Positions 1-4,436 of a stretch of DNA of 5,122 bases are shown here, piece by piece; within the stretch, counting starts at the first letter, position 1; each line of letters begins with the position of its first letter. Where the stretch lies: assembly GCA_012515885.1 (NCBI GenBank), contig JAAYXN010000455.1, positions 1-5,122 of the forward strand, given 5' to 3'. This DNA is from Rhodococcus sp. (in: high G+C Gram-positive bacteria). Its GTDB lineage: Bacteria > Actinomycetota > Actinomycetes > Mycobacteriales > Mycobacteriaceae. Below the pieces are notes generated by a model that was not told the DNA's origin, ran no database searches, and saw only the letters and a list, made by a program, of their open reading frames with translations. The position numbers and the translations under genes are program-made.

Positions 1-232
1 GCGCGGGGAAGGGCACGGCAAAGCGCTTCTCGCAGCGCTAGCACGCGAATGCGTCGACAACGGCTACACGCGGCTGGCGTGGTCGGTACTCAAGACAAAC
101 ACACCGTCCATCAAGTTCTATGAATCGCTGGGCGCCCAGGCACAGACTGAGTGGTGCACTTATCGCCTCATGGATGCGCCCCTGCGAGAACTGGCCGCGA
201 CCACGCAGCCGACAGATTCCCGGCGACCGTAG
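1..232 (+). CDS. GNAT-family N-acetyltransferase, C-terminal part (5' truncated by window edge)
   Basis: The open frame enters from the left edge (first full codon at base 2) and ends at TAG 230-232, leaving about 76 residues. The visible part starts with RGEGHGKALL, the R/Q-x-x-G-x-G/A acetyl-CoA pyrophosphate-binding loop (motif A) of GNAT enzymes. A helix follows, then NTPSIKFYESLGA, the usual motif B in which the Tyr and following helix complete the acetyl-CoA site. A short Ser/Thr/Arg tail follows. The family transfers an acetyl group from acetyl-CoA to an amine; the substrate cannot be told because the N-terminal acceptor-binding half is missing. The position matches the acetyltransferase Rv3216 of M. 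tuberculosis in recalled gene order. It converges on the membrane-protein gene with only 16 bases between the two stop codons. Family assignment is secure; substrate and start are unknown. Confidence 0.88.
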   Translation, partial: RGEGHGKALLAALARECVDNGYTRLAWSVLKTNTPSIKFYESLGAQAQTEWCTYRLMDAPLRELAATTQPTDSRRP

Positions 233-248
233 GCGCGGTCTCGTCCGC

Positions 249-740
249 TTAGGAACCTGACTTTTTGCCTTTGGACTTGCGTGGCTGTTTGCTCTCGTCA
301 CCCTCGTCAGAGACCGACTCTTCCGGCGCGTCAGGCGCACCGTAGCCAGCGGCCATCCACTGCGACGTTGACGGGGTAAACAGGCATCCCAGCGCGCCCA
401 GCACGACGCCGCCGAGGAGGATCCCGAAGAACAGTTGATTGGAGTCGGTCAGCAGCGCCCAGGCGACCGGAGCCAACAGCAGCTGCGCCACAATCGCGAT
501 GGTGCGCCCCCACCGCTTACCCCAAAACAAGCCGATACCGGCCGACAGCACCGCCCCACCGAGGATCAAGAACCACGCCGCGGTGCCGTAGCCGCTCGCA
601 ACCGTCTGATCGTGCCCGAGCAGCCCCCGAATGATCAGGGTGACAGCAACACCAACAGCGACCGTGCCTTCCAACGCCACGAGGGCGCCAGCGCTGCGGA
701 CGGTGACGGGAACCTGGAGGTTGTGAGACTGCTTCGGCAC
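249..740 (-). CDS. Small four-helix integral membrane protein (Rv3217c-like)
   Basis: This gene encodes 163 residues, with GTG start at 740 and TAA at 249. Four hydrophobic segments are visible at about residues 18-38, 52-73, 79-97 and 103-121, separated by short loops; WGKRWGR between helices 2 and 3 supplies positive charge. After helix 4 a soluble tail follows, first acidic (PEESVSDEGDES) and then strongly basic (KQPRKSKGKKSGS). There is no cleavable signal peptide and no catalytic motif, so no function is assigned. Position and topology fit the conserved membrane protein Rv3217c of mycobacteria. No Shine-Dalgarno sequence is convincing before the GTG. Instead a TAGGCT -10 motif ends seven bases upstream of the G, consistent with a leaderless mRNA. 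It is divergent from the lipid kinase and convergent with the acetyltransferase. The gene call is secure; the function is not known. Confidence 0.85.
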   Translation of the reverse strand: MPKQSHNLQVPVTVRSAGALVALEGTVAVGVAVTLIIRGLLGHDQTVASGYGTAAWFLILGGAVLSAGIGLFWGKRWGRTIAIVAQLLLAPVAWALLTDSNQLFFGILLGGVVLGALGCLFTPSTSQWMAAGYGAPDAPEESVSDEGDESKQPRKSKGKKSGS

Positions 741-746
741 GTGGCC

Positions 747-752
747 AGCCTA
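747..752 (-). promoter_or_regulatory. Candidate -10 element (TAGGCT) for the membrane protein, implying a leaderless transcript
   Basis: Read on the minus strand, TAGGCT fits the actinobacterial TANNNT -10 consensus. Six bases separate it from the GTG start at 740, so a normal transcription start about seven bases after the hexamer would fall on the start codon itself. No clear -35 hexamer is visible, which is common for such promoters. Motif and spacing are seen; use as a promoter is inferred. Confidence 0.45.
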
Positions 753-814
753 GAGCACCGGGATCAGTCTTTCGCTGCCCACTCGCACGCCCGATCGGTC
801 GCACAGTTTGCCGC

Positions 815-820
815 TAGGGT
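815..820 (+). promoter_or_regulatory. Candidate -10 element (TAGGGT) or Shine-Dalgarno sequence of the lipid kinase gene
   Basis: TAGGGT matches TANNNT and ends eight bases before the GTG at 829, placing the expected transcription start at about 827 (near-leaderless). The overlapping AGGGTGG (816-822) could instead serve as a Shine-Dalgarno sequence six bases before the same GTG. Either reading supports 829 as the start rather than the in-frame TTG at 808. The sequence alone does not choose between the two. Confidence 0.4.
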
Positions 821-828
821 GGTATCTC

Positions 829-1793
829 GTGCGTGCACTGCTGATCGTGAACCCCAATGCGACGTCGACAACTGCCGCTGGCCGCGATCTGCTCGCGCAT
901 GCTCTCGCCAGCCAGGTGCGTCTGACAGTCACGCACACGACGCACCGCGGGCATGCCGCAGAGTTGGCGCGTAGCGCACGCGAAGACGCAGTTGGGCTCA
1001 TCATCGTCCACGGCGGCGATGGCACCGTCAACGAAGTGGTCAATGGGCTCCTCGGGAACCCCGACACCACCCGACTCACCGACCTACCCGTCGGCCCTAT
1101 TCCGCCGATCGCGGTGGTCCCTGGCGGGTCAGCCAATGTGTTTGCACGCTCACTGGGCATCTCCGCCGACCCGACTCAAGCCACCAACCAGGTCATTGAC
1201 CTCATTGGCGCGAGGGTGACCCGACGGATCGGCCTCGCGCACTGCGACGGACGATGGTTCACCTTCAACGCTGGCCTCGGGCTCGACGCGCAAGTGTGCG
1301 AAGCAGTGGAATCACGGCGCAATTCCGGAAAACCGCCACCGCTGCCCGCTACATGAGGGCAACCGTGCGCGCATTTTTTGCCGCCAAGAAACAGGCACGC
1401 AAATCCGGGCCTTCCCTGACCGTCGAGGTGCCTGGGCATGAGCCCGTCAACGGCATCCACTACGCGTTCGTCTCCAACACCAGCCCCTGGACGTATTTCA
1501 ACGCGAGAGCCGTCCAAACAAATCCGACAACCAGCTATGAGGGCGGGCTCGGCCTGTTCGCGATGCGCTCTTTCCGCCTCGCCACTACCCTGCTGGTTGC
1601 GCGTCAACTGCTGCGGCCAGGTAGTTCACCACGGTCGAAGGCACTGCTTCGTATTGACGACGCACCGCGCGTCCGACTGACGTCGTCACGTCCCATCGGT
1701 TTACAAATGGACGGCGACTACATCGGTCTGCGCGAGCATGTTGAATTTGTTTCCGTTCCCGATGCTCTTGATGTGCTTGCACCGCTGCAATAA
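829..1793 (+). pseudogene. Diacylglycerol kinase-family lipid kinase, interrupted by a -1 frameshift
   Basis: The N-terminal part starts at GTG 829. It has LLIVNPNATS (residues 5-14), the nucleotide-binding loop GGDGTVNEVVNG (62-73), PGGSANVFARSLG (98-110) and GLGLDAQV (149-156). These are the hallmark motifs of the DAGK/sphingosine kinase/YegS family, which phosphorylates diacylglycerol or related lipids with ATP. After Lys168 this frame ends at TGA 1354-1356, giving only about 175 residues. Homology resumes at once in the next frame from base 1332 (TATAARYMR, FVSNTSPWTYF, QMDGDYIG) and runs to TAA 1791-1793. Adding one base at the AAAA run restores a 321-residue protein, the length I recall for Rv3218. 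The downstream half has no other lesion, so the break is recent, a sequencing or assembly error, or a slippage site. Without the C-terminal beta-sandwich half the truncated product should be inactive. The family call is secure; the functional state is undecided. Confidence 0.85.
1329..1332 (+). other. Frameshift point (AAAA run) within the lipid kinase gene
   Basis: The local sequence is TCC GGA AAA CCG in the upstream frame, while the conserved continuation is ACC GCC ACC GCT GCC CGC TAC beginning at 1332. One missing A in the homopolymer explains the shift exactly and keeps the alignment to the mycobacterial homologue gap-free as I recall it. A Lys-tRNA on AAA could re-pair after a one-base backward slip, but the preceding GGA codon does not form a classical X-XXY-YYZ heptamer and no strong downstream hairpin is evident. 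Confidence 0.75.
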
Positions 1794-1920
1794 CTAGCTG
1801 TCATCGCACTGAATTCTTGAAAACCATTTCGTAGCTCTCGGTACACCTGATACTGCATTTCGGTCGCGTGACCGGGCATGTTGCTGTAAAAAGGAGAGAG
1901 GACAAAGGGCATCCTAACTG

Positions 1921-1936
1921 AGTGAGTTCGCCCACG
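1921..1936 (+). promoter_or_regulatory. CRP-type operator 1 upstream of whiB1
   Basis: AGTGAGTTCGCCCACG fits the TGTGA-N6-TCACA pattern of cAMP receptor proteins, with the left half-site GTGA intact and the right half-site degraded to CCAC. It closely resembles the operator I recall for M. tuberculosis CRP (Rv3676) upstream of whiB1. It is centred at about 1928.5, 148 bases before the whiB1 start codon. If promoter element 1953/1976 is used, it would sit near -58.5. Confidence 0.6.
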
Positions 1937-1952
1937 AAGCGCGGTATTTCTA

Positions 1953-1981
1953 TTGACATCGCGCCAGTTCGTGAAAGCATT
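1953..1981 (+). promoter_or_regulatory. Candidate upstream whiB1 promoter (TTGACA, 17-base spacer, AGCATT)
   Basis: TTGACA at 1953-1958 is a perfect -35 hexamer. A 17-base spacer leads to AGCATT (1976-1981), a poor -10 match. A start at about 1987-1988 would give a leader of roughly 90 bases and would put CRP operator 1 near -58.5. The second CRP-type palindrome covers this -10, so occupancy there would block it. The -35 is seen; the promoter call is an inference. Confidence 0.4.
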
Positions 1982-1985
1982 CACA
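1970..1985 (+). promoter_or_regulatory. CRP-type operator 2 upstream of whiB1 (near-consensus palindrome)
   Basis: CGTGAAAGCATTCACA contains GTGA-N6-TCAC, a perfect palindromic pair of CRP half-sites, and differs from TGTGA-N6-TCACA only at the first base. GTGAA/TTCAC is an uninterrupted 5-bp inverted repeat around AGCA. Its centre (1977.5) is 49 bases downstream of operator 1. It lies about 36 bases before the start predicted from the TATTCT element, and over the -10 of the alternative upstream promoter. Confidence 0.6.
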
Positions 1986-2001
1986 AGCAACAGTGCGGAA
2001 A

Positions 2002-2007
2002 TATTCT
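2002..2007 (+). promoter_or_regulatory. Candidate downstream whiB1 -10 element (TATTCT)
   Basis: TATTCT fits TANNNT and predicts transcription from about 2014, leaving a leader of some 63 bases. The -35 position is occupied by the right half of CRP operator 2, whose centre would be near -36.5, a class II-like activator geometry. The absence of a recognisable -35 hexamer would fit activator dependence. This is inferred from spacing only. Confidence 0.4.
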
Positions 2008-2017
2008 GTACGCACAG

Positions 2018-2071
2018 ATGAACCCAGCGAAAACGATACGGTGCACCCGTGTGCACCCAGGCAAGGAGTAG
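2018..2071 (+). CDS. Possible 17-codon leader ORF upstream of whiB1
   Basis: ATG 2018 to TAG 2069-2071 would encode MNPAKTIRCTRVHPGKE. Its last codons AAG GAG are the whiB1 Shine-Dalgarno bases, and its stop lies five bases before the whiB1 ATG, so translation of one would affect access to the other. There is no Shine-Dalgarno sequence for this ORF itself, but the transcription start predicted from TATTCT falls only about four bases before its ATG. It may equally be a chance ORF; comparison of related genomes would decide. Confidence 0.22.
   Translation: MNPAKTIRCTRVHPGKE
2040..2057 (+). repeat. Paired GTGCAC motifs forming a hairpin before the whiB1 ribosome binding site
   Basis: GTGCACCC occurs at 2041-2048 and again at 2051-2058, exactly 10 bases apart. 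Because GTGCAC is self-complementary, the RNA can fold as a 7-bp stem (2040-2046 with 2051-2057) closed by a CCGT loop, ending six bases before the AAGGAG. As DNA it is two palindromes one helical turn apart. The structure is seen; any role in protein binding or translation control is speculative. Confidence 0.5.
2063..2068 (+). promoter_or_regulatory. Ribosome binding site of whiB1 (AAGGAG)
   Basis: AAGGAG lies eight bases before ATG 2077. This fixes the start at 2077 and excludes the longer in-frame GTG at 1993, whose extra residues have no counterpart in the family. Confidence 0.85.
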
Positions 2072-2076
2072 AAGTA

Positions 2077-2331
2077 ATGGACTGGCGCCACAACGCTATC
2101 TGTCGCGACGAAGATCCCGAGCTGTTCTTCCCCGTGGGAAACAGCGGACCGGCCCTCGCGCAGATCGCCGATGCCAAGGTCGTCTGCAACCGCTGCCCCG
2201 TCACCGCCGAGTGCCTTTCCTGGGCCCTTGAGTCGGGACAGGATGCTGGCGTGTGGGGTGGCATGAGCGAAGACGAGCGTCGCGCCCTCAAGCGCCGCAA
2301 CGCACGCACTCGTGCTCGGACTTCCGCGTAA
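2077..2331 (+). CDS. whiB1: WhiB1, iron-sulfur transcriptional regulator
   Basis: An 84-residue protein beginning MDWRHNAICRDEDPELFFPV and nearly identical to mycobacterial WhiB1 throughout. The four cluster ligands are Cys9, Cys37, Cys40 and Cys46 (CNRCPVTAEC), which hold a [4Fe-4S] cluster. The turn motif GVWGGM (58-63) follows, and then a basic tail, ERRALKRRNARTRARTSA (67-84), for DNA contact. In M. tuberculosis WhiB1 is essential, binds the C-terminal region of the primary sigma factor SigA, and reacts with nitric oxide to become a DNA-binding regulator; these roles are inferred here from identity. It is a monocistronic unit with its own control region upstream (CRP-type operators, leader hairpin) and an intrinsic terminator downstream. 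The start is fixed by AAGGAG eight bases upstream. The identification is essentially certain. Confidence 0.98.
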   Translation: MDWRHNAICRDEDPELFFPVGNSGPALAQIADAKVVCNRCPVTAECLSWALESGQDAGVWGGMSEDERRALKRRNARTRARTSA

Positions 2332-2361
2332 GTTTCACCGTCTTTAAGCCCGAACTTAATC

Positions 2362-2379
2362 GCTCGGCAATTACCGAGC
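2362..2379 (+). other. Small hairpin in the whiB1 3' untranslated region
   Basis: GCTCGG (2362-2367) pairs with CCGAGC (2374-2379) around a CAATTA loop, giving a perfect 6-bp stem. It is followed by AAAGAGG rather than a U tract, so it is not itself a terminator. It sits between the whiB1 stop and the main terminator and could stabilise the mRNA 3' end, but this is only inferred. Confidence 0.35.
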
Positions 2380-2387
2380 AAAGAGGC

Positions 2388-2420
2388 AACCCGGCACCAC
2401 ATGGTGCCGGGTTTTGTGTT
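2388..2420 (+). terminator. Intrinsic terminator of whiB1, possibly bidirectional
   Basis: AACCCGGCACCA (2388-2399) pairs perfectly with TGGTGCCGGGTT (2402-2413). This gives an 11- to 12-bp GC-rich stem with a minimal loop, followed on the plus strand by TTTTGTGTT. It lies 57 bases after the whiB1 stop. On the minus strand the same stem lies 47 bases beyond the pdtaS stop but is followed by GCCTCTTTG, a weaker tail. Termination of whiB1 is therefore well supported; termination of pdtaS is plausible. Confidence 0.88.
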
Positions 2421-2459
2421 GTACACAGCATGTTGCCGACACAGCCAGCCGTGAAAGCT

Positions 2460-3977
2460 TTACGCCCGCTGGTCAGGAGTCTTAGATCCACGTCGGCCAA
2501 GCGGAACCCGCAAAATCGCGTCGGTGCCGCCGCCTTCTGCAGGGGCAAGGCCCAGCGTCGCATCCAACTCCGCCGCGACCAGCGTGCGCACGATCTGCAA
2601 CCCCAACCGGTTCGATGACTCCAAATCGAATCCGTCCGGCAGTCCCTTCCCGTTGTCGTGAACCACGACGTCAAGGGCCCGCGCTGACCGGGAGGCACGC
2701 AACGTCACCGTTCCGGGAACACTCGCTTCGAAAGCATGCTCGATAGCGTTCTGAACCAGTTCAGTGAGCACCATGACCAGCGGGGTCGCGCGTTCAGCAG
2801 AAAACACACCGAAACTGCCTTCACGGTGCACGGTTATCGGCGTGCCGACGCTCGCCACATCGGACAGGATCGGAATCAACCGGTCGACGACCTCATCCAG
2901 ATCGACCTCTTCGTCCACCGACATCGACAACGTGTCGTGGACCAGCGCGATCGATGTCACGCGACGCACCGATTCGGACAGCGCCTGCTGCGCCTCTTCA
3001 TTCTCGGTGCGCCTAGCCTGCAACCGCAGCAACGCAGCGACGGTCTGCAGATTGTTCTTCACCCGGTGGTGGATCTCCCGGATGGTGGCGTCCTTGCTCA
3101 GCAACGCACGGTCGCGGCGCTTGACCTCGGTGACGTCGCGAACAACGACGACAGCTCCCACGATCTGCCCCTCCGGACGCAAAACCAGGGCGCGCAGCAC
3201 CACCGTCACCCCACGCGCCTCAATCTCCATGGCAGGGCCAGGCTGATCGGCAAGGGTGGAGCGAATGTAGGTGGCGACATCGCGGGACTCGAACGGGTCA
3301 GTCACGAGCGCCTGGGTGACATCAGCAAGATCCTGGCCGATCAGATCCAAACTCGACCCCATGCGGTGGTACGCCGACAGCGCATTGGGACTCGCGTACA
3401 CGACGCTGCCCTCAGGGTCGAGACGAATGAAACCATCACCAGCGCGTGGACTGGAGTTTGTGACCGTCCGCGACTGTGGTGTGGGGAACGTGCCGTCGCT
3501 GATCATCTGGCACAGATCTTCAGCACTATCGAGGTAGGCGACCTCCAGTGGGCTGCGGGTGCGTTGATGAGACACATTGGTGTCGCGGCTGAGCACACCG
3601 ATCACCTGGCCACCAAGACGCACCGGCCACGCTTCGTGGCTTGGTGGCGTCCCCGGATGCGGCTCCTGACCTTCTGATCGAACAATCACGCCGTCGTCGA
3701 GAGCACGACGCACCTGCGGATGTTCAACACCAGATGCCACCGTCCCCACCACGTCCTCAGGAAACGCCGTAGGCGCCGTCGTCGGTCGGCACTGAGCCAC
3801 ACAGACAGCGCGGCCCGCTTCCCCACGCCCGCCCGGCGCCGTCGATACCCACAGCAAAATGTCAGCGAAAGACAGGTCAGCGAGTAGCTGCCATTCACCA
3901 ACAACACGCTGGAGGTGATCTACCGCCTCGCCGGGAAGGTCAGTGTGCTCGGCAAGGAGGTCGCTGAGAGTGGACAT
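2460..3977 (-). CDS. pdtaS: PdtaS, soluble sensor histidine kinase (HisKA_2 type)
   Basis: This gene encodes 505 residues (ATG 3977, TAA 2460), close to the mycobacterial PdtaS. An N-terminal GAF domain (about 1-165) contains AVCVAQCRP with Cys59 and Cys63. A PAS domain (about 180-285, DGFIRLDPEGSVVYASPNAL to VVVVRDVTEVKRR) is followed by the dimerisation/phospho-acceptor helix EIHHRVKNNLQTV, with the HH pair at 303-304. The ATP-binding domain shows the N box ELVQNAIEHAF (406-416), the G1 loop DNGKGLP (441-447) and the G2 region NRLGLQIV. No membrane segments are present, so it is cytosolic. The family autophosphorylates and passes phosphate to PdtaR, an ANTAR-domain antiterminator that is not encoded here. 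Only three bases separate its ATG from the stop of the upstream biotin-carrier gene and no Shine-Dalgarno sequence is clear, so translation is probably coupled. Identification is firm; the signal sensed in this organism is not known. Confidence 0.95.
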   Translation of the reverse strand: MSTLSDLLAEHTDLPGEAVDHLQRVVGEWQLLADLSFADILLWVSTAPGGRGEAGRAVCVAQCRPTTAPTAFPEDVVGTVASGVEHPQVRRALDDGVIVRSEGQEPHPGTPPSHEAWPVRLGGQVIGVLSRDTNVSHQRTRSPLEVAYLDSAEDLCQMISDGTFPTPQSRTVTNSSPRAGDGFIRLDPEGSVVYASPNALSAYHRMGSSLDLIGQDLADVTQALVTDPFESRDVATYIRSTLADQPGPAMEIEARGVTVVLRALVLRPEGQIVGAVVVVRDVTEVKRRDRALLSKDATIREIHHRVKNNLQTVAALLRLQARRTENEEAQQALSESVRRVTSIALVHDTLSMSVDEEVDLDEVVDRLIPILSDVASVGTPITVHREGSFGVFSAERATPLVMVLTELVQNAIEHAFEASVPGTVTLRASRSARALDVVVHDNGKGLPDGFDLESSNRLGLQIVRTLVAAELDATLGLAPAEGGGTDAILRVPLGRRGSKTPDQRA

Positions 3978-3980
3978 CGA

Positions 3981-4196
3981 CTACGCGATCGTGGCGATGA
4001 GATCGCCCTGCTGGATGACGTCACCGACCTTGACGTCGATGGAACCGACAACGCCCGGCTCCTCCGCGACCACAGGGATCTCCATCTTCATGGATTCGAG
4101 GATGACCAGCGGATCCCCCGTATCGACGTGGTCACCAACAGCGGCAACGATCTGGAACACAGTAGAAACCATCTCTGCGCGCACGTCCTCAGCCAT
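3981..4196 (-). CDS. Orphan biotin/lipoyl attachment domain protein (TB7.3-like)
   Basis: A 71-residue protein (ATG 4196, TAG 3981) consisting of one biotinyl domain and nothing else. The acceptor motif ESMKMEIPV places the modified lysine at residue 37. The flanking GD-x4-GD turns (GDHVDTGDPL and GDVIQQGDLI) form the two halves of the flattened beta barrel. It corresponds to the mycobacterial biotinylated protein TB7.3 (Rv3221c), including the same MAEDVRAE start. Full acyl-CoA carboxylase carriers are longer and sit beside carboxylase subunits; none is present here, so the enzyme it serves is unknown. The start is set by GGAGGAG seven bases upstream; longer in-frame starts would extend across the divergent bL37 gene. 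The next gene, three bases downstream, is pdtaS. Biotinylation is highly likely; the biological role is open. Confidence 0.93.
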   Translation of the reverse strand: MAEDVRAEMVSTVFQIVAAVGDHVDTGDPLVILESMKMEIPVVAEEPGVVGSIDVKVGDVIQQGDLIATIA

Positions 4197-4293
4197 TGCC
4201 ACACTCCTCCACGAAATGGGCCCACCAGTGCCCTGTTGTTTATCTACCCAATCACACATGACAGACTTGGACGAACAAGAAGGGAGTCCACAC
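4197..4293. promoter_or_regulatory. Divergent control region between the biotin-carrier/pdtaS operon and bL37
   Basis: These 97 bases must hold promoters for both directions unless transcription reads in from rshA. GGAGGAG (minus strand, 4204-4210) is the ribosome binding site of the biotin carrier, and AAGGGAG (4280-4286) is that of bL37. On the minus strand GTAGATAAAC (around 4239-4248) could hold a -10 element, but no matching -35 is convincing in either direction, so exact promoters are not called. Confidence 0.5.
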
Positions 4294-4368
4294 ATGGGTA
4301 AGCGTGGTCGTAAGAAGCGCAGCCGTAAGGGCAGTGCCGCTAACCACGGCAAGCGTCCAAACGCCTGA
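4294..4368 (+). CDS. Large-subunit ribosomal protein bL37
   Basis: A 24-residue, highly basic protein (ATG 4294, TGA 4366-4368). It starts MGKRGRKKRSRKGS and ends NHGKRPNA, with 11 Lys/Arg in 24 residues and no acidic residue. This matches the small actinobacterial protein bL37 found in cryo-EM structures of mycobacterial 50S subunits; the ending KANHGKRPNA, as I recall it there, is almost the same here. It would bind 23S rRNA as an extended peptide. AAGGGAG lies seven bases before the ATG, and a strong hairpin follows 15 bases after the stop, so it is a self-contained transcription unit. It is easily missed because of its size. The coding call is strong because of ribosome binding site, terminator and family match; the ribosomal identity rests on remembered family sequences. 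Confidence 0.88.
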   Translation: MGKRGRKKRSRKGSAANHGKRPNA

Positions 4369-4383
4369 TACGCCGTGAACATG

Positions 4384-4425
4384 ACAGTGGGGCGGGCAGC
4401 ATCGAGATGCTTCCCGCCCCACTGT
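4384..4425. terminator. Long hairpin terminator shared by convergent bL37 and rshA
   Basis: A 13-bp outer stem (4384-4396 with 4413-4425, core GTGGGGCGGG/CCCGCCCCAC) continues past one mismatch into a 6-bp inner stem AGCATC/GATGCT around a GA loop. The 42-base structure is nearly perfect and symmetric. The following bases (TGCGTTATCC on the plus strand, CATGTTCACG on the minus) have no U run, so this is a U-poor terminator of the type common in actinobacteria. It lies 28 bases beyond the rshA stop and 15 beyond that of bL37. Confidence 0.8.
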
Positions 4426-4436
4426 TGCGTTATCCG

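Noticed and set aside
225..240. GACCG/CGGTC hairpin over the acetyltransferase stop codon
   Set aside because: The stem is only 5 bp with a 6-base loop and no U tract. It is too weak to call as a terminator for the convergent pair.
808..828. TTG 808 as start of the lipid kinase
   Set aside because: GTG 829 matches the homologue's MRA-LLIVNP start and has either AGGGTGG or a -10 motif correctly placed. The TTG has neither.
1868..1921. 17-codon ORF from GTG 1868 to TGA 1919-1921
   Set aside because: It has no ribosome binding site and lies upstream of both candidate whiB1 promoters. Nothing supports translation.
1718..2056. 112-codon minus-strand frame under the whiB1 control region
   Set aside because: Its composition is not protein-like, no family is recognised, and it overlaps the lipid kinase end and the promoter elements. 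It is a chance frame in GC-rich DNA.
1993..2076. In-frame N-terminal extension of WhiB1 from GTG 1993
   Set aside because: It has no ribosome binding site, overlaps the candidate promoter, and adds 28 residues absent from the family. The ATG at 2077 has AAGGAG at ideal spacing.
2736..3677. 313-codon plus-strand frame antisense to pdtaS
   Set aside because: It is a shadow of the high-GC third codon positions of pdtaS, rich in His, Arg and Gln, with no ribosome binding site or known fold. The opposite strand has complete kinase motifs.
4197..4382. Longer form of the biotin-carrier protein starting near 4382
   Set aside because: It would cross the bL37 gene antisense and add unrelated residues. 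GGAGGAG precedes the ATG at 4196, and the family length is 71.
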